Part shown: positions 26,746 through 35,520 of the stretch, in pieces | Layout of the letters: each line of letters begins with the position of its first letter | How positions within the stretch are numbered: the first letter of the stretch is position 1 | From: JAODBQ01 sp047602055 | Lineage (GTDB): Bacteria > Actinomycetota > Acidimicrobiia > Acidimicrobiales > Ilumatobacteraceae | DNA length: 64,000 nucleotides | Direction of reading: 5' to 3' | Assembly: GCA_047602055.1 (NCBI GenBank) | Contig: JASGIG010000001.1 | Span: 744,001 to 808,000 of the forward strand | The notes under the pieces: model-generated | Seen by the model: the letters and a program-made list of their open reading frames with translations, nothing else | Told to the model about the DNA's origin: nothing | Databases searched by the model: none | Translations under genes and position numbers: made by a program

Positions 26746-27669
26746 GTGCAACTCGCCGACCTCCGCATCTTCACCGAACCGCAGCAGGGGGCGTCCTACG
26801 ACGATCTGCTCGCCGTCGCCCGCCGCGCCGAGGCGCTCGGCTTCGGGGCGTTCTTCCGCAGCGACCACTACCTCGTGATGGGCGGCGGCGACGGCCTCCC
26901 CGGGCCGACCGATGCCTGGATCACGCTCGCTGGCCTGGCCCGCGAGACGTCGACGATCCGCCTCGGCACGCTGGTCACCCCGGTGACGTTCCGCAGCCCG
27001 GGGCTGCTGGCGATCAGCGTCGCCCAGGTCGACCAGATGAGCGGCGGGCGCGTCGAGCTGGGCATCGGCGCCGGGTGGTACGAGGCCGAGCACCTCGCCT
27101 ACGCGTTCGACTTCCCATCGACCGGCGAGCGCTTCGACTCGCTGACCGATCAGCTGGCGATCGTCGACGGGCTGTGGCGCACCCCGATCGGCGAGACGTT
27201 CAGCTACGAGGGCCCGGCACACTCGGTGGTCGACTCCCCCGGCCTGCCGAAGCCGGCGCAGGCCCGCGTGCCGATCGTCATCGGTGGCGGCGGCAAGACG
27301 AAGACGCCGCGGCTGGCGGCGCGCTACGCCACGGAGTTCAACCTGCCGTTCGCCCCGCTGGAGCGCTTCGTCAAGCAGTGCGACCGGGTGCGCACGGCGT
27401 GCGACGACATCGGCCGGACCGATCCGATGATCTACTCGGCGGCGCTCGTCGCCTGCGTCGGCGAGGACGAGGCGTCGTTCGGTCGACGCGCCGCGGCCAT
27501 CGGCCGTGACGCCGCCGAGCTGCGCGACAACGGCGTCGCCGGCACCGTCGAGGAGGCCGCGGCCACGCTGCGCCGCTGGACCGACGCCGGCGCCGAGCGC
27601 ATCTACCTCCAAGTCCTCGACCTCCACGATCTCGACCACTTGGATCTCCTCGCTGCGCTCGTCGCCTGA
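26746..27669 (+). CDS. LLM-class F420-dependent oxidoreductase
   Basis: A 307-residue luciferase-like TIM-barrel protein. LADLRIFTEPQQGASYDDLL, AFFRSDHYL, TSTIRLGTLVTPVTFRSPG, QMSGGRVELGIGAGWYEAEH, ERFDSLTDQLAIVDGLW and VPIVIGGGGKTKTPRLAARYATEFNLP are the typical blocks of the F420 subgroup. It probably transfers hydride with reduced F420, though FMN use cannot be excluded. The GTG at 26746 gives the family-typical N-terminus; no strong ribosome site is seen. The last codons are part of a 56-bp duplication that also copies the stop codon. Confidence 0.87.
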   Translation: MQLADLRIFTEPQQGASYDDLLAVARRAEALGFGAFFRSDHYLVMGGGDGLPGPTDAWITLAGLARETSTIRLGTLVTPVTFRSPGLLAISVAQVDQMSGGRVELGIGAGWYEAEHLAYAFDFPSTGERFDSLTDQLAIVDGLWRTPIGETFSYEGPAHSVVDSPGLPKPAQARVPIVIGGGGKTKTPRLAARYATEFNLPFAPLERFVKQCDRVRTACDDIGRTDPMIYSAALVACVGEDEASFGRRAAAIGRDAAELRDNGVAGTVEEAAATLRRWTDAGAERIYLQVLDLHDLDHLDLLAALVA

Positions 27670-27827
27670 CCGACCGCTCACGCCCGCACGGACACCGCTG
27701 ACCCGGCAATACGCCGCCGCTGCGCTCGTCGCCTGACCGACCGCTCACGCCCGCACGGACACCGCTGACCCGGCGACGCGCCAGACGTGGGCGCGCTGCT
27801 GAACCCGCGTCGTCCGTGCTGGCGCGT
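27652..27827. repeat. 56-bp direct duplication at the 3' end of the oxidoreductase gene, plus R2 cores
   Basis: 27652-27707 is repeated at 27719-27774 (period 67 bp). Each copy contains the gene's last codons, the TGA and an R2 core (CGCCCGCACGGACACCGCTG). An inverted R2 core lies at 27806-27827. This explains most of the gap 27670-27868. Confidence 0.85.
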
Positions 27828-27868
27828 GCATGCGAGCCGTACACGTGAACGGCGCGAGACTTGGCGGC

Positions 27869-29626
27869 ATGAGTGAGCACGAGCTGGTGATCCGCAACGG
27901 GGTGGTGGTCGACGGGACCGGGGCGGCGGCCCGTGTCGCCGACGTCGCCGTCGACGGGGGCGTCATCACCGCGGTCGGCAACGACGTCGGGCGCGGCGGC
28001 CGGGAGATCGACGCCGACGGGCTCACCGTCACGCCGGGCTTCGTCGACATCCACACCCACTTCGACGGTCAGGCGACGTGGGACGGGATGCTCGCCCCGA
28101 GCAGCATCCACGGCGTCACGTCGCTGGTGATGGGCAACTGCGGCGTCGGCTTCGCCCCGGCCAAGCCGACGCCCGAGCAGCACGCCTGGCTGATCGGCAT
28201 GCTCGAAGGCGTCGAGGACATCCCCGGCACCGCCCTCGCCGAGGGGATGACGTGGGACTGGGAGACGTTCCCGGAGTACATGGACGCCCTCGACCGCCGC
28301 TCGTTCGTGCTCGACGTCGCCACCCAGGTGGCCCACGCCCCGCTGCGCGCCTACGTGATGGGCGAGCGCGGCGCCGACCCGAACGAGGCGCCCACGGTCG
28401 AGGAGATGGCGGCGATGGCCGCGCAGGTGCGCGCCGGCATCGAGGCGGGTGCGCTCGGCTTCACCACCAGCCGCACCTATGCCCACCGCACCAAGGCCGG
28501 CGCCCCGCTCGGCACCCGCTTCTCGTCGGCCGACGAGCTGATCGCCCTCGCCGGCGCGCTGCGCGACGCCGGCGCCGGCGTCATCCAGCTGATCTCCGAC
28601 GCCTATCTGTCGACCGACCACGACTTCGCCACCTCCGAGATGCGGCTGATGCGCGCCGTCGCCGCAGCCAGCGGCCGGCCGATGAGCATGTCGGTCCAGC
28701 AACCGGACGGCGCGCCGGAGCGCTGGCGGGAGATGCAAGCCTGGGCCGCGGCGTGCACCGCCGAGGGCATCGCGCTGAAGACCCAGGTCGCGGCGCGCCC
28801 GATCGGCGTGCTCGAGGGCCTCACCGCCTCCGTGCACCCGCTGGTCACCTGCCCGAGCTTCCGCGAGATCGCCGACCTGCCGCTGGCCGAGCAGGTCGCC
28901 GGGCTGCGCGACCCGGATCGCCGGGCCCGGCTGATCGCCGAGCACGCCGAATCGCTCCATCGCCTGGAGGGGCTGATCAGCGAGCTGGTCGGCGGATTCC
29001 ACAAGATGTTCCCGATGGAGGACCCGGTCGACTACGAGCCCTCGCCCGACGACTCGATCGCCGGGCGGGCCGCGGCGGCCGGTGTCGAGCCGCTGGAGAT
29101 GGCCATCGACCTGATGCTCGAGCGCGACGGCAACCAGCTGATGTACGTGCCGCTGTTCAACTACACCGCCGGCAACCTCGACGACGTGCGCGAGATGCTG
29201 CTGTCACCGGTGGCGTTGATGGGCCTGTCCGACGCCGGCGCGCACTGCGGGGCGATCAGCGACGGGAGCATGACCACCACCGCGCTGGCACTGTGGAGCC
29301 GGGACCGCAGCCGTGGCGAGAGGCTGCCGCTGGAGCTGATGGTCCACCACGTCACCCAGCGCACCGCCGCGCACGTCGGCTGGCTGGACCGCGGCGTCGT
29401 CGCCCCCGGCTACCTCGCCGACCTCAACGTCGTCGACATGGCCACGCTCGCCGCCCACCCGCCGCAGATCGTCCGCGACCTGCCCGCCGGCGGCCGGCGC
29501 CTGATGCAGACGGCCACGGGCTACCGGCACACGTTCAAGGGCGGCGTGGAGACGTTCGCCGACGGCGAGCACACCGGGGCGATGCCCGGCGGGCTGGTGC
29601 GCGGCGCCCGCACGCTCGCCGGCTGA
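27869..29626 (+). CDS. N-acyl-D-amino-acid deacylase-like amidohydrolase
   Basis: A 585-residue member of the D-aminoacylase branch of the amidohydrolases. ELVIRNGVVVDGTGAAARVADVAV and TPGFVDIHTHFDGQATWDG (first metal ligands), then GITTSR-like FTTSRTYAHRTKAGAPL, and late blocks LMGLSDAGAHCGAISDGSM and GYLADLNVVD. Expected to hydrolyse N-acyl-D-amino acids or related amides with zinc; the exact substrate is unknown. The ATG at 27869 follows GGCGG only, but it matches the family start. Convergent with the M14 carboxypeptidase. Confidence 0.88.
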   Translation: MSEHELVIRNGVVVDGTGAAARVADVAVDGGVITAVGNDVGRGGREIDADGLTVTPGFVDIHTHFDGQATWDGMLAPSSIHGVTSLVMGNCGVGFAPAKPTPEQHAWLIGMLEGVEDIPGTALAEGMTWDWETFPEYMDALDRRSFVLDVATQVAHAPLRAYVMGERGADPNEAPTVEEMAAMAAQVRAGIEAGALGFTTSRTYAHRTKAGAPLGTRFSSADELIALAGALRDAGAGVIQLISDAYLSTDHDFATSEMRLMRAVAAASGRPMSMSVQQPDGAPERWREMQAWAAACTAEGIALKTQVAARPIGVLEGLTASVHPLVTCPSFREIADLPLAEQVAGLRDPDRRARLIAEHAESLHRLEGLISELVGGFHKMFPMEDPVDYEPSPDDSIAGRAAAAGVEPLEMAIDLMLERDGNQLMYVPLFNYTAGNLDDVREMLLSPVALMGLSDAGAHCGAISDGSMTTTALALWSRDRSRGERLPLELMVHHVTQRTAAHVGWLDRGVVAPGYLADLNVVDMATLAAHPPQIVRDLPAGGRRLMQTATGYRHTFKGGVETFADGEHTGAMPGGLVRGARTLAG

Positions 29627-29683
29627 CCGACCGGGCGCGCCGGAACGCGCAGCCGTGCGTCCATCGTGGCTCCGCTCGGTGCG

Positions 29684-31355
29684 TCAGGCAAGTGCGATCG
29701 TCGCGCTGGTGCTGCCGGCGCGCGGATGGCTGACGGCCACCGTCACCTCGGCGCCGGCCGCGGCGCGCACGGTCCAGTCGACGAGGACACGGTCCGGCGT
29801 GCCGTCGACCATGCCGGCGAAGCGCGCCGCCGAACGGCCGGCCAGCTGGCCGAGGCTCGCGCCGCGCCGTCCCCCCGAGCACGTCGGCGCCCCTCAGCTC
29901 GGCGACGAGCGGGAGGACCAGGCGCTGCTTCTTCGCCGTGTCGCTGACACAGGTCGGCAGCCAGCCGGTGTTGGCGATGCCGGCCTCGACGCGCCACACG
30001 CCGTCGCCGAGCGCCGCCGCCCGAGTGTGGATCACCTCGACGCACGGGGCGGCGAGCGCGTGGAACACGGCGAACTCGGCGTGCGGGCGGACCTCGTCGG
30101 CGAGACGGGCCAGCGGCGGGTTCGTCCACGTCTGCATGTCGTCCCAGCCGCCGATCTCGATCGAGCCGAGCTGCGGGTGCTCGAACGGATGCCACGGGAC
30201 GAACATCTCCGGGTGATGCTCGTCGGCCCATGCCAGGACGGCCAGCTCCTCGTCCTCGGTCGGGCCGGTATACCAGAAGTGCGTCGACTGCTTCGTGCCG
30301 GTGGCGGCGTGGACGACGTCCCAGAACTCGGTGGTCCAGGCGAACACCCCGAGGTGCTCGTAGGCCCAGTCGTCGGCGGCGCCGCTCATCGTCTCGTCGG
30401 GGTTCCAGGTGAAGTCCTCGTAGACGCTGTGCGACGTGTACCCGGTGAGCGCGGTGCCGCGCTCGGCGAGCTGCTTGTAGGTCCACACGTCGCCGGGCGG
30501 CAGGGCCGAGTCGCGTTTCGTGCTCGACGGGCGCAGCAGCACGCCGCCGCTGGTGTGGAACGCGTTGTAGCCGCAGATGTTCGGCCGGGCGACGATCGCC
30601 CGTACGAGCGCGTCGATCTCCGGCTCGCTCAGCGGGTGGTCGCCGCTGCCGGGCACACCGGTGCCCCAGCCGGCCGGGAAGTTGCGGTTCATGTCCAGCG
30701 CCTCAGGCGGGCGCGGCGTCGGGATGGTGAACCCGTCGTGGTCGACGATCTCCCCTTCCAGCAGCACCCGGTAGCGGGTGGTGCCATCGGGCGTCCCGTC
30801 GATCGGCACGGGGCGCAGGATGCGGTGGTCCTCGCGCGACGGCATCCACGCCCCGTTCGGGTCGGGGATGCGCATGTACAGGATCTTCCCGTCGCCGTCG
30901 ACGTCGCCGACGTGCAGGCCGGGGGCGCGGTGAGCGTCGCGCCACGGCCACGGGCGCACACTGCTGCGCCGCCAGCGCGGCGAGTCGGCGAGCACCCACT
31001 CGACGCCGTCGGGGTTCACCCGGGGCACGACGTAGAACGTGCGCGTCCGCAGCGCCCGGGTGACGTCGTCGTCGGTGCCGAAGCCGGTGACGAGGTCGTG
31101 GACGACGTGCAGCGCGGCGACGCTGCCGGTGACCTCGACGGCGTGGATGTTGGCGTCGATCCAGTGCGCCGGCTTCGTGTCGGCGGCGCCCGTGGACGAG
31201 TCGGTGATCGTCGCCAGCCACAGGTCACGCCCCTCGTAGGAGCGCCCGTACGACTCGACGGTCAGCAGGTCGGGGTGCGCCGCGGCAGTGTCGTGCAGCC
31301 AGTCGGTGAGCTCCTCGTAACGCAGGAACCGGTCGAATGCGTACTCGGTGACCAT
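29684..31355 (-). CDS. M14-family zinc carboxypeptidase (one frameshift)
   Basis: A metallocarboxypeptidase of about 556 residues after correction. Zinc and catalytic blocks: ANIHAVEVTGS (HxxE), LDMNRNFPAGW (Asn-Arg), YNAFHTSGGVLL (second zinc His) and FAWTTEFWD (catalytic Glu). Start YAFDRFLRYEELTDWLHD; no signal peptide is visible. A run of six C at 29871 (five expected) shifts the frame after ELRGADVLGG. In the corrected frame the protein continues RRGASLGQLAGRSAARFAGM and stops at 29684. Uncorrected, it runs to 29535 into the deacylase gene. Confidence 0.87.
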
Positions 31356-31445
31356 CGCCCGGACGGTACTCCTGCCGCACGGCCGGACACCGCGAGTTGC
31401 CCGCCATCCTCCGCCGCCGGCGCGCCTTGACTACCGTCGGGCCGC

Positions 31446-32207
31446 ATGACGGGCACGCTGGTCATCCTCCGCCACGGTGAGAGCACCTGGAACGAGCTGA
31501 ACCTGTTCACCGGGTGGCACGACGTGCCGCTCACCGAGAAGGGCACCCGCGAGGCGGCGCAGGCCGGGGTGACGATGCGCGAGGAGGGTCTGCGCTTCGA
31601 CGTCGCCCACACCTCGGTGCTCACGCGCGCCGTCGTCACGTGCCACCTCGCGCTCGCCGAGCTCGGTCAGGTATGGCTGCCGCTGCAGCGCCACTGGCGT
31701 CTCAACGAGCGTCACTACGGCGGCCTGCAGGGCCTCGACAAGAAGCAGACCGCCGAGCGGTACGGCCTCGACCAGGTGAAGGTCTGGCGGCGCAGCTACG
31801 ACGTCCCACCGCCGCCGTGCGACCCGGACAGCCCTGAGCACCCTCGCAACGACCCGCGCTACCGGCTGCTGCCGCCCGACGTGCTGCCGGCGACGGAGTG
31901 CCTGGAGGACGTCGTGCTGCGCTGCCTGCCGTACTGGCACGACGTCGTCGCCCCGCAGCTGCTCACCGGCCAGGACGTTCTCGTCGTCGCCCACGGCAAC
32001 TCGCTGCGCGCCCTGCTGATGCACCTCGAACACGTCCGCCCCGACGAGATCACCGAGATCAACATCCCCACCGGCATCCCCCGTCGCTACACGTTCGACG
32101 ACCACCTGGAGGTCACCGACGTCGCCTACCTCGGCGACCAGGACGCCATCGCCGCGAAGGCCGCCGCGGTCGCCGCCCAGGCCGGCGGTGGCGCACCGCC
32201 CGCCTGA
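31446..32207 (+). CDS. gpmA: 2,3-bisphosphoglycerate-dependent phosphoglycerate mutase
   Basis: A 253-residue glycolytic enzyme interconverting 3- and 2-phosphoglycerate. LVILRHGESTWNELNLFTGWHDVPLTEKG (phosphohistidine), NERHYGGLQGLDKKQTAERYG, and the second catalytic His in VLVVAHGNSLRALLMHL. Full family length, with an Ala-rich tail. Divergent from the carboxypeptidase, sharing the gap 31356-31445. Confidence 0.96.
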   Translation: MTGTLVILRHGESTWNELNLFTGWHDVPLTEKGTREAAQAGVTMREEGLRFDVAHTSVLTRAVVTCHLALAELGQVWLPLQRHWRLNERHYGGLQGLDKKQTAERYGLDQVKVWRRSYDVPPPPCDPDSPEHPRNDPRYRLLPPDVLPATECLEDVVLRCLPYWHDVVAPQLLTGQDVLVVAHGNSLRALLMHLEHVRPDEITEINIPTGIPRRYTFDDHLEVTDVAYLGDQDAIAAKAAAVAAQAGGGAPPA

Positions 32208-32307
32208 CCGGTCGGGCTCCGACGTCCGGCGCATGTGGGGCGTGGCCACAGGCCGCTGCTCGAAGCTCCACCGAGACGAGCGAGCGAGCGGATCGACGGT
32301 CGAAACC

Positions 32308-34032
32308 CTACGTCTGCGAGATCTGGGTGAAGTTGACGACGATGCGAAAGCGCGTGTCGGTCGGCAGGAAGTTGGTCTTCGAGCAGGCGACGAGCGACAG
32401 GCTCGGCAACGTCACCCCGAGCCCGGCGTTGTAGATCTCCGCCGCGCCGTCACCGGTGATCGTGCGGTCCACGTACTGGTACGTGAACGTGCGCCCGTCG
32501 GAGCCGGTGATGATCACCTGCGAGCCGGGGCCCAGCGTGTGCAGGTTGCGCCACATCCCGCCGTGCTCGGTGCGGTGGGCGAACAGGACCATGTGGCCGT
32601 CGGGGCCGGCAAGTGCCGTCCCCGGCCAGTGGCCGACGTAGCCGGCGTCGACGACGTTGGAGCCGACGCCTTCGACGATCGTGGCCTGGTTGCCGATGGC
32701 GGGGATCTGGATCGTGTACGGCAGCGGCGACTCCCGCGGCGGGACGTTGTCGGGCTTTCCGTAGATGGCCGTCGCCGGCGTCCCGGTGAAGTAGCCGGCG
32801 ACGTCGACGATGACGTGCCCACCGGATTGCGTGAACACGGCGATGCCCGCCGTCGAGGTGCGGGCGATGGCGTGGTTGGCGATCGTCTGGTTCGCCGTGG
32901 TGGCGTTGAGGTTCGAGGTGAACGGCCGATCGGTGCGGGCCGCGTAGGTGGTGAAGAAGCCGGGGCCACGGGTCTCCGTCGTGGTCAGGTTGATCACCGC
33001 CGCCTGCGCCTGCGATCGGCCGGCGAAGTCGAACTCGCACACCCAGCCCGGGTACATCCGCCCGTAGTCGGACCGCAGCCGGGTGTCGAGGGCGCGGGTC
33101 GGCGTGTTCGGCACGAACAGCCCATCGGTGGACGCGGGGACGCCAGCGCCCGTGTAGTACCCGGCGACGTCGACGACGAGATGGCCGCCGGAGTTGGCGA
33201 ACACGTTGATGGCCAGGTCCGCGCCGACCGGCAGGATGGCCTGGTTGGCGCGGGTCTGGCCGGGCTGGTCCGTGTTGACGTTCGAGGCGATGGGGATCGC
33301 CGCGCCCGGCACGAACGCCGTCCAGAAGCCGGCGGAGTTCGAGTCCACCGCCGTCAGGTTGACGACCACGGCGGTGGCCCCTGCTGGGACGACCTGCGAC
33401 ACGTCGACGCGCTGCACTCCGCCGGCGGCAACCTTGGGCTTCCCGGGCAGCTCGCGGGTGTCCAGGACTCGGTACGCGGCATCACGTGCCACGAACCGCC
33501 CCGCGGCGACCCCCACGGCAGTCGGCACGTATGCACCGGCGACGTCGATCGCGACGTCGAGCGGATCGAGACAGATCACGTCGACCTGGCCGGACGACAG
33601 CTGGACGGTGACGAGGTTGGCGAGGATCTGCCCCGGGCGCTCCACGTTGATGTTGGACACCGTCGTGCTCGCGCCGGCCGGCACCACCTTCACCCAGCCG
33701 GCGCGGGCCGGGTTCACCGCCGTGACGTTGAGCACGGCAGCGGTCGCACCGTCGGGCACGCCACCACGACCGGCGACCTGGACGCGGATCGTGTTCGCGT
33801 CGAGACGCTGGAAGCCGAACGGCTCGTAGCCGGTCTGTGGCGCCGGCCGCGTATCGGCGATGCGCACCGGCGCCAGTGCGGTGAAGTACGAGGCCCCGGC
33901 CGGCAAGGTGGCAGCCACGAGCGGTGCGGCGCTGACGCCGACACGGTCGATCGCCGCGAGCAGCGGGACGGCAGCACCGGCGGCCAGCAGGCCGCGACGG
34001 GTGAGCCGCGATCGGGTCGAGTCAGGCTGCAT
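32308..34032 (-). CDS. Tat-exported surface-repeat protein with C-terminal sortase domain
   Basis: A 574-residue exported protein. The twin-arginine signal is SRLTRRGLLAAGAAVPLLAA. Three tandem repeats of about 120 residues follow, each starting around RIADTRP/RVLDTRE/ALDTRLR and ending in a VDVAGYF-type motif (IDVAGAYVP, VVDVAGYYTG, VDVAGYFTG). Residues from about 415 form a sortase barrel: LPYTIQIPAIG, catalytic His in VLFAHRTEHGG, Cys in LSLVACSKTN and Arg in DTRFRIVV. Most sortases have an N-terminal membrane helix; here a Tat signal and repeats replace it. Its ATG overlaps the end of the epimerase gene by 11 bases, which suggests a cell-surface operon. Confidence 0.88.
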   Translation of the reverse strand: MQPDSTRSRLTRRGLLAAGAAVPLLAAIDRVGVSAAPLVAATLPAGASYFTALAPVRIADTRPAPQTGYEPFGFQRLDANTIRVQVAGRGGVPDGATAAVLNVTAVNPARAGWVKVVPAGASTTVSNINVERPGQILANLVTVQLSSGQVDVICLDPLDVAIDVAGAYVPTAVGVAAGRFVARDAAYRVLDTRELPGKPKVAAGGVQRVDVSQVVPAGATAVVVNLTAVDSNSAGFWTAFVPGAAIPIASNVNTDQPGQTRANQAILPVGADLAINVFANSGGHLVVDVAGYYTGAGVPASTDGLFVPNTPTRALDTRLRSDYGRMYPGWVCEFDFAGRSQAQAAVINLTTTETRGPGFFTTYAARTDRPFTSNLNATTANQTIANHAIARTSTAGIAVFTQSGGHVIVDVAGYFTGTPATAIYGKPDNVPPRESPLPYTIQIPAIGNQATIVEGVGSNVVDAGYVGHWPGTALAGPDGHMVLFAHRTEHGGMWRNLHTLGPGSQVIITGSDGRTFTYQYVDRTITGDGAAEIYNAGLGVTLPSLSLVACSKTNFLPTDTRFRIVVNFTQISQT

Positions 34033-34975
34033 GGACGACCCCGGCGCGGTTGGCGAGGAACCAGTCGTACGTGCTGCGCAACCCGTCGGCCAGCTCGATG
34101 CGGTGGTGCCACCCGAGGGCGTGCAGGCGGCTGACGTCGAGCAGCTTGCGCGGCGTGCCGTCGGGCTTGCTGGTGTCGAAGCGCAACCGGGCGTCGGGGT
34201 GGACGACCGACCCGACCAGCTCGGCCAGCGCCCGGATCGACAGGTCCTCACCGGTGCCGACGTTGACGTGCGTCGCGCCCTCGTAGTGGTCCATCAGGAA
34301 CACGCAGGCGTCGGCGAGGTCGTCGACGTGCAGGAACTCGCGCATCGCCGAACCGGTCCCCCAGATCTCGACCTCGTCGCGCCCGTCGAGCTTGGCCTCG
34401 TGGAACTTGCGCATCAGCGCGGGGAGGACGTGGCTGGACGTCAGGTCGAAGTTGTCGCCGGGCCCGTACAGGTTCGTGGGCATCGCCGAGATGAAGTTGC
34501 AGCCGTACTGCGAACGGTACGACTGGCACAGCTTGACGCCGGCGATCTTGGCCAGCGTGTACGCCTCGTTCGTCGGCTCCAGCGGGCCGGTGAGGAGGGC
34601 CTCCTCCGGGATCGGCTGCGGCGCCTCGCGCGGGTAGATGCAGCTCGATCCGAGGTACAGCAACTTGGTGACGCCGTACCGGCGGGCGCTCTCGACCACC
34701 GTGGCGTGGATCATCAGGTTGTCGTAGAGGAACTCGGCCGGGCGGGTGCTGTTGGCGAGGATCCCGCCGACGGTGCCGGCCACGAGGTACACGTACTCCG
34801 GGCGCTGCGCCTGGAACCAGTAGTTGACGGCCGCCTGGTCACGCAGGTCGAGCTGTTCGCGGGACGCGGTGAGGATCTGGGTGTGGCCGGCGGACTCCAA
34901 GCGGCGCACGATCGCCGAGCCGACGAGCCCACGGTGCCCGGCGACGAAGATCCGCGCTTCGAGGGGCGACTGCAT
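34022..34975 (-). CDS. fcl: GDP-L-fucose synthase-like NAD-dependent epimerase/reductase
   Basis: About 317 residues, SDR-type epimerase. NAD-binding RIFVAGHRGLVGSAIVRRLE, then VAGTVGGILANSTRPAEFLYDNL, GSSCIYPREAPQPIPEEALLTG and YTLAKIAGVKL (Tyr-x3-Lys) are close to the GDP-fucose synthase signature, as is NLYGPGDNFDLTSSHVLPALMRKFHEA. It should convert GDP-4-keto-6-deoxymannose to GDP-fucose; GMD is not in the window. The ATG at 34975 has no ribosome site, and a GTG at 34996 is possible. Coupled to the sortase-domain gene downstream. Confidence 0.88.
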   Translation of the reverse strand: MQSPLEARIFVAGHRGLVGSAIVRRLESAGHTQILTASREQLDLRDQAAVNYWFQAQRPEYVYLVAGTVGGILANSTRPAEFLYDNLMIHATVVESARRYGVTKLLYLGSSCIYPREAPQPIPEEALLTGPLEPTNEAYTLAKIAGVKLCQSYRSQYGCNFISAMPTNLYGPGDNFDLTSSHVLPALMRKFHEAKLDGRDEVEIWGTGSAMREFLHVDDLADACVFLMDHYEGATHVNVGTGEDLSIRALAELVGSVVHPDARLRFDTSKPDGTPRKLLDVSRLHALGWHHRIELADGLRSTYDWFLANRAGVVHAA

Positions 34976-35047
34976 CCAGGGAACGCTATCGCTCACGCCC
35001 CGTCGAGTCGCCGTCACGACTTCACGAGCGATCTATGCTGCGCCGCC

Positions 35048-35473
35048 ATGGCCAGCAAGAAGGCGTACCTCGAACCGCTCAAGAACGTCGCACTGTTCTC
35101 CAGCTGCTCGATGAAGGACCTGGAGAAGATCGCCAAGGCAGGTGACGAGGTCACCATGGCCACCGGAACCACGATCGTCGACCAGGGCCAGACAGGACGG
35201 GAAGCGTTCGTCGTGCTGGACGGCACGGTGATCGTGAAGCGCAACAACAAGAAGGTCGCCACGCTCGGCCCGGGCACCGTGGTCGGTGAGCTGTCCCTGC
35301 TCGACCACGGCCCGCGCACCGCCACGGTCGTCTGCGAGACGGACTGCAAGCTGCTGCTGCTCAGCCAGCGCCACTTCATGGCCGTCGTCGACGAGGTGCC
35401 CGCCCTCTCGCACAAGCTGCTCGCCTCGCTGGCCGGTCGCATCCGCGACCTGGACCGCCAGTACTACGGCTAG
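35048..35473 (+). CDS. Cyclic-nucleotide-binding domain protein
   Basis: A 141-residue stand-alone cNMP-binding module: LKNVALFSSCSMKDLEKIAKAGDEV, GTTIVDQGQTGREAFVVLDG and phosphate-binding cassette PGTVVGELSLLDHGPRTATVV, in which the Arg expected for cyclic nucleotides is present. No DNA-binding or catalytic domain follows. It may act as a small cAMP sensor through protein contacts. Divergent from the epimerase, 47 bp before the Fe-S oxidoreductase on the same strand. Confidence 0.9.
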   Translation: MASKKAYLEPLKNVALFSSCSMKDLEKIAKAGDEVTMATGTTIVDQGQTGREAFVVLDGTVIVKRNNKKVATLGPGTVVGELSLLDHGPRTATVVCETDCKLLLLSQRHFMAVVDEVPALSHKLLASLAGRIRDLDRQYYG

Positions 35474-35520
35474 ATGGGAATCGGGGCCACGAGCCCTGAA
35501 CCACTAACTTCGCGCGCGCC

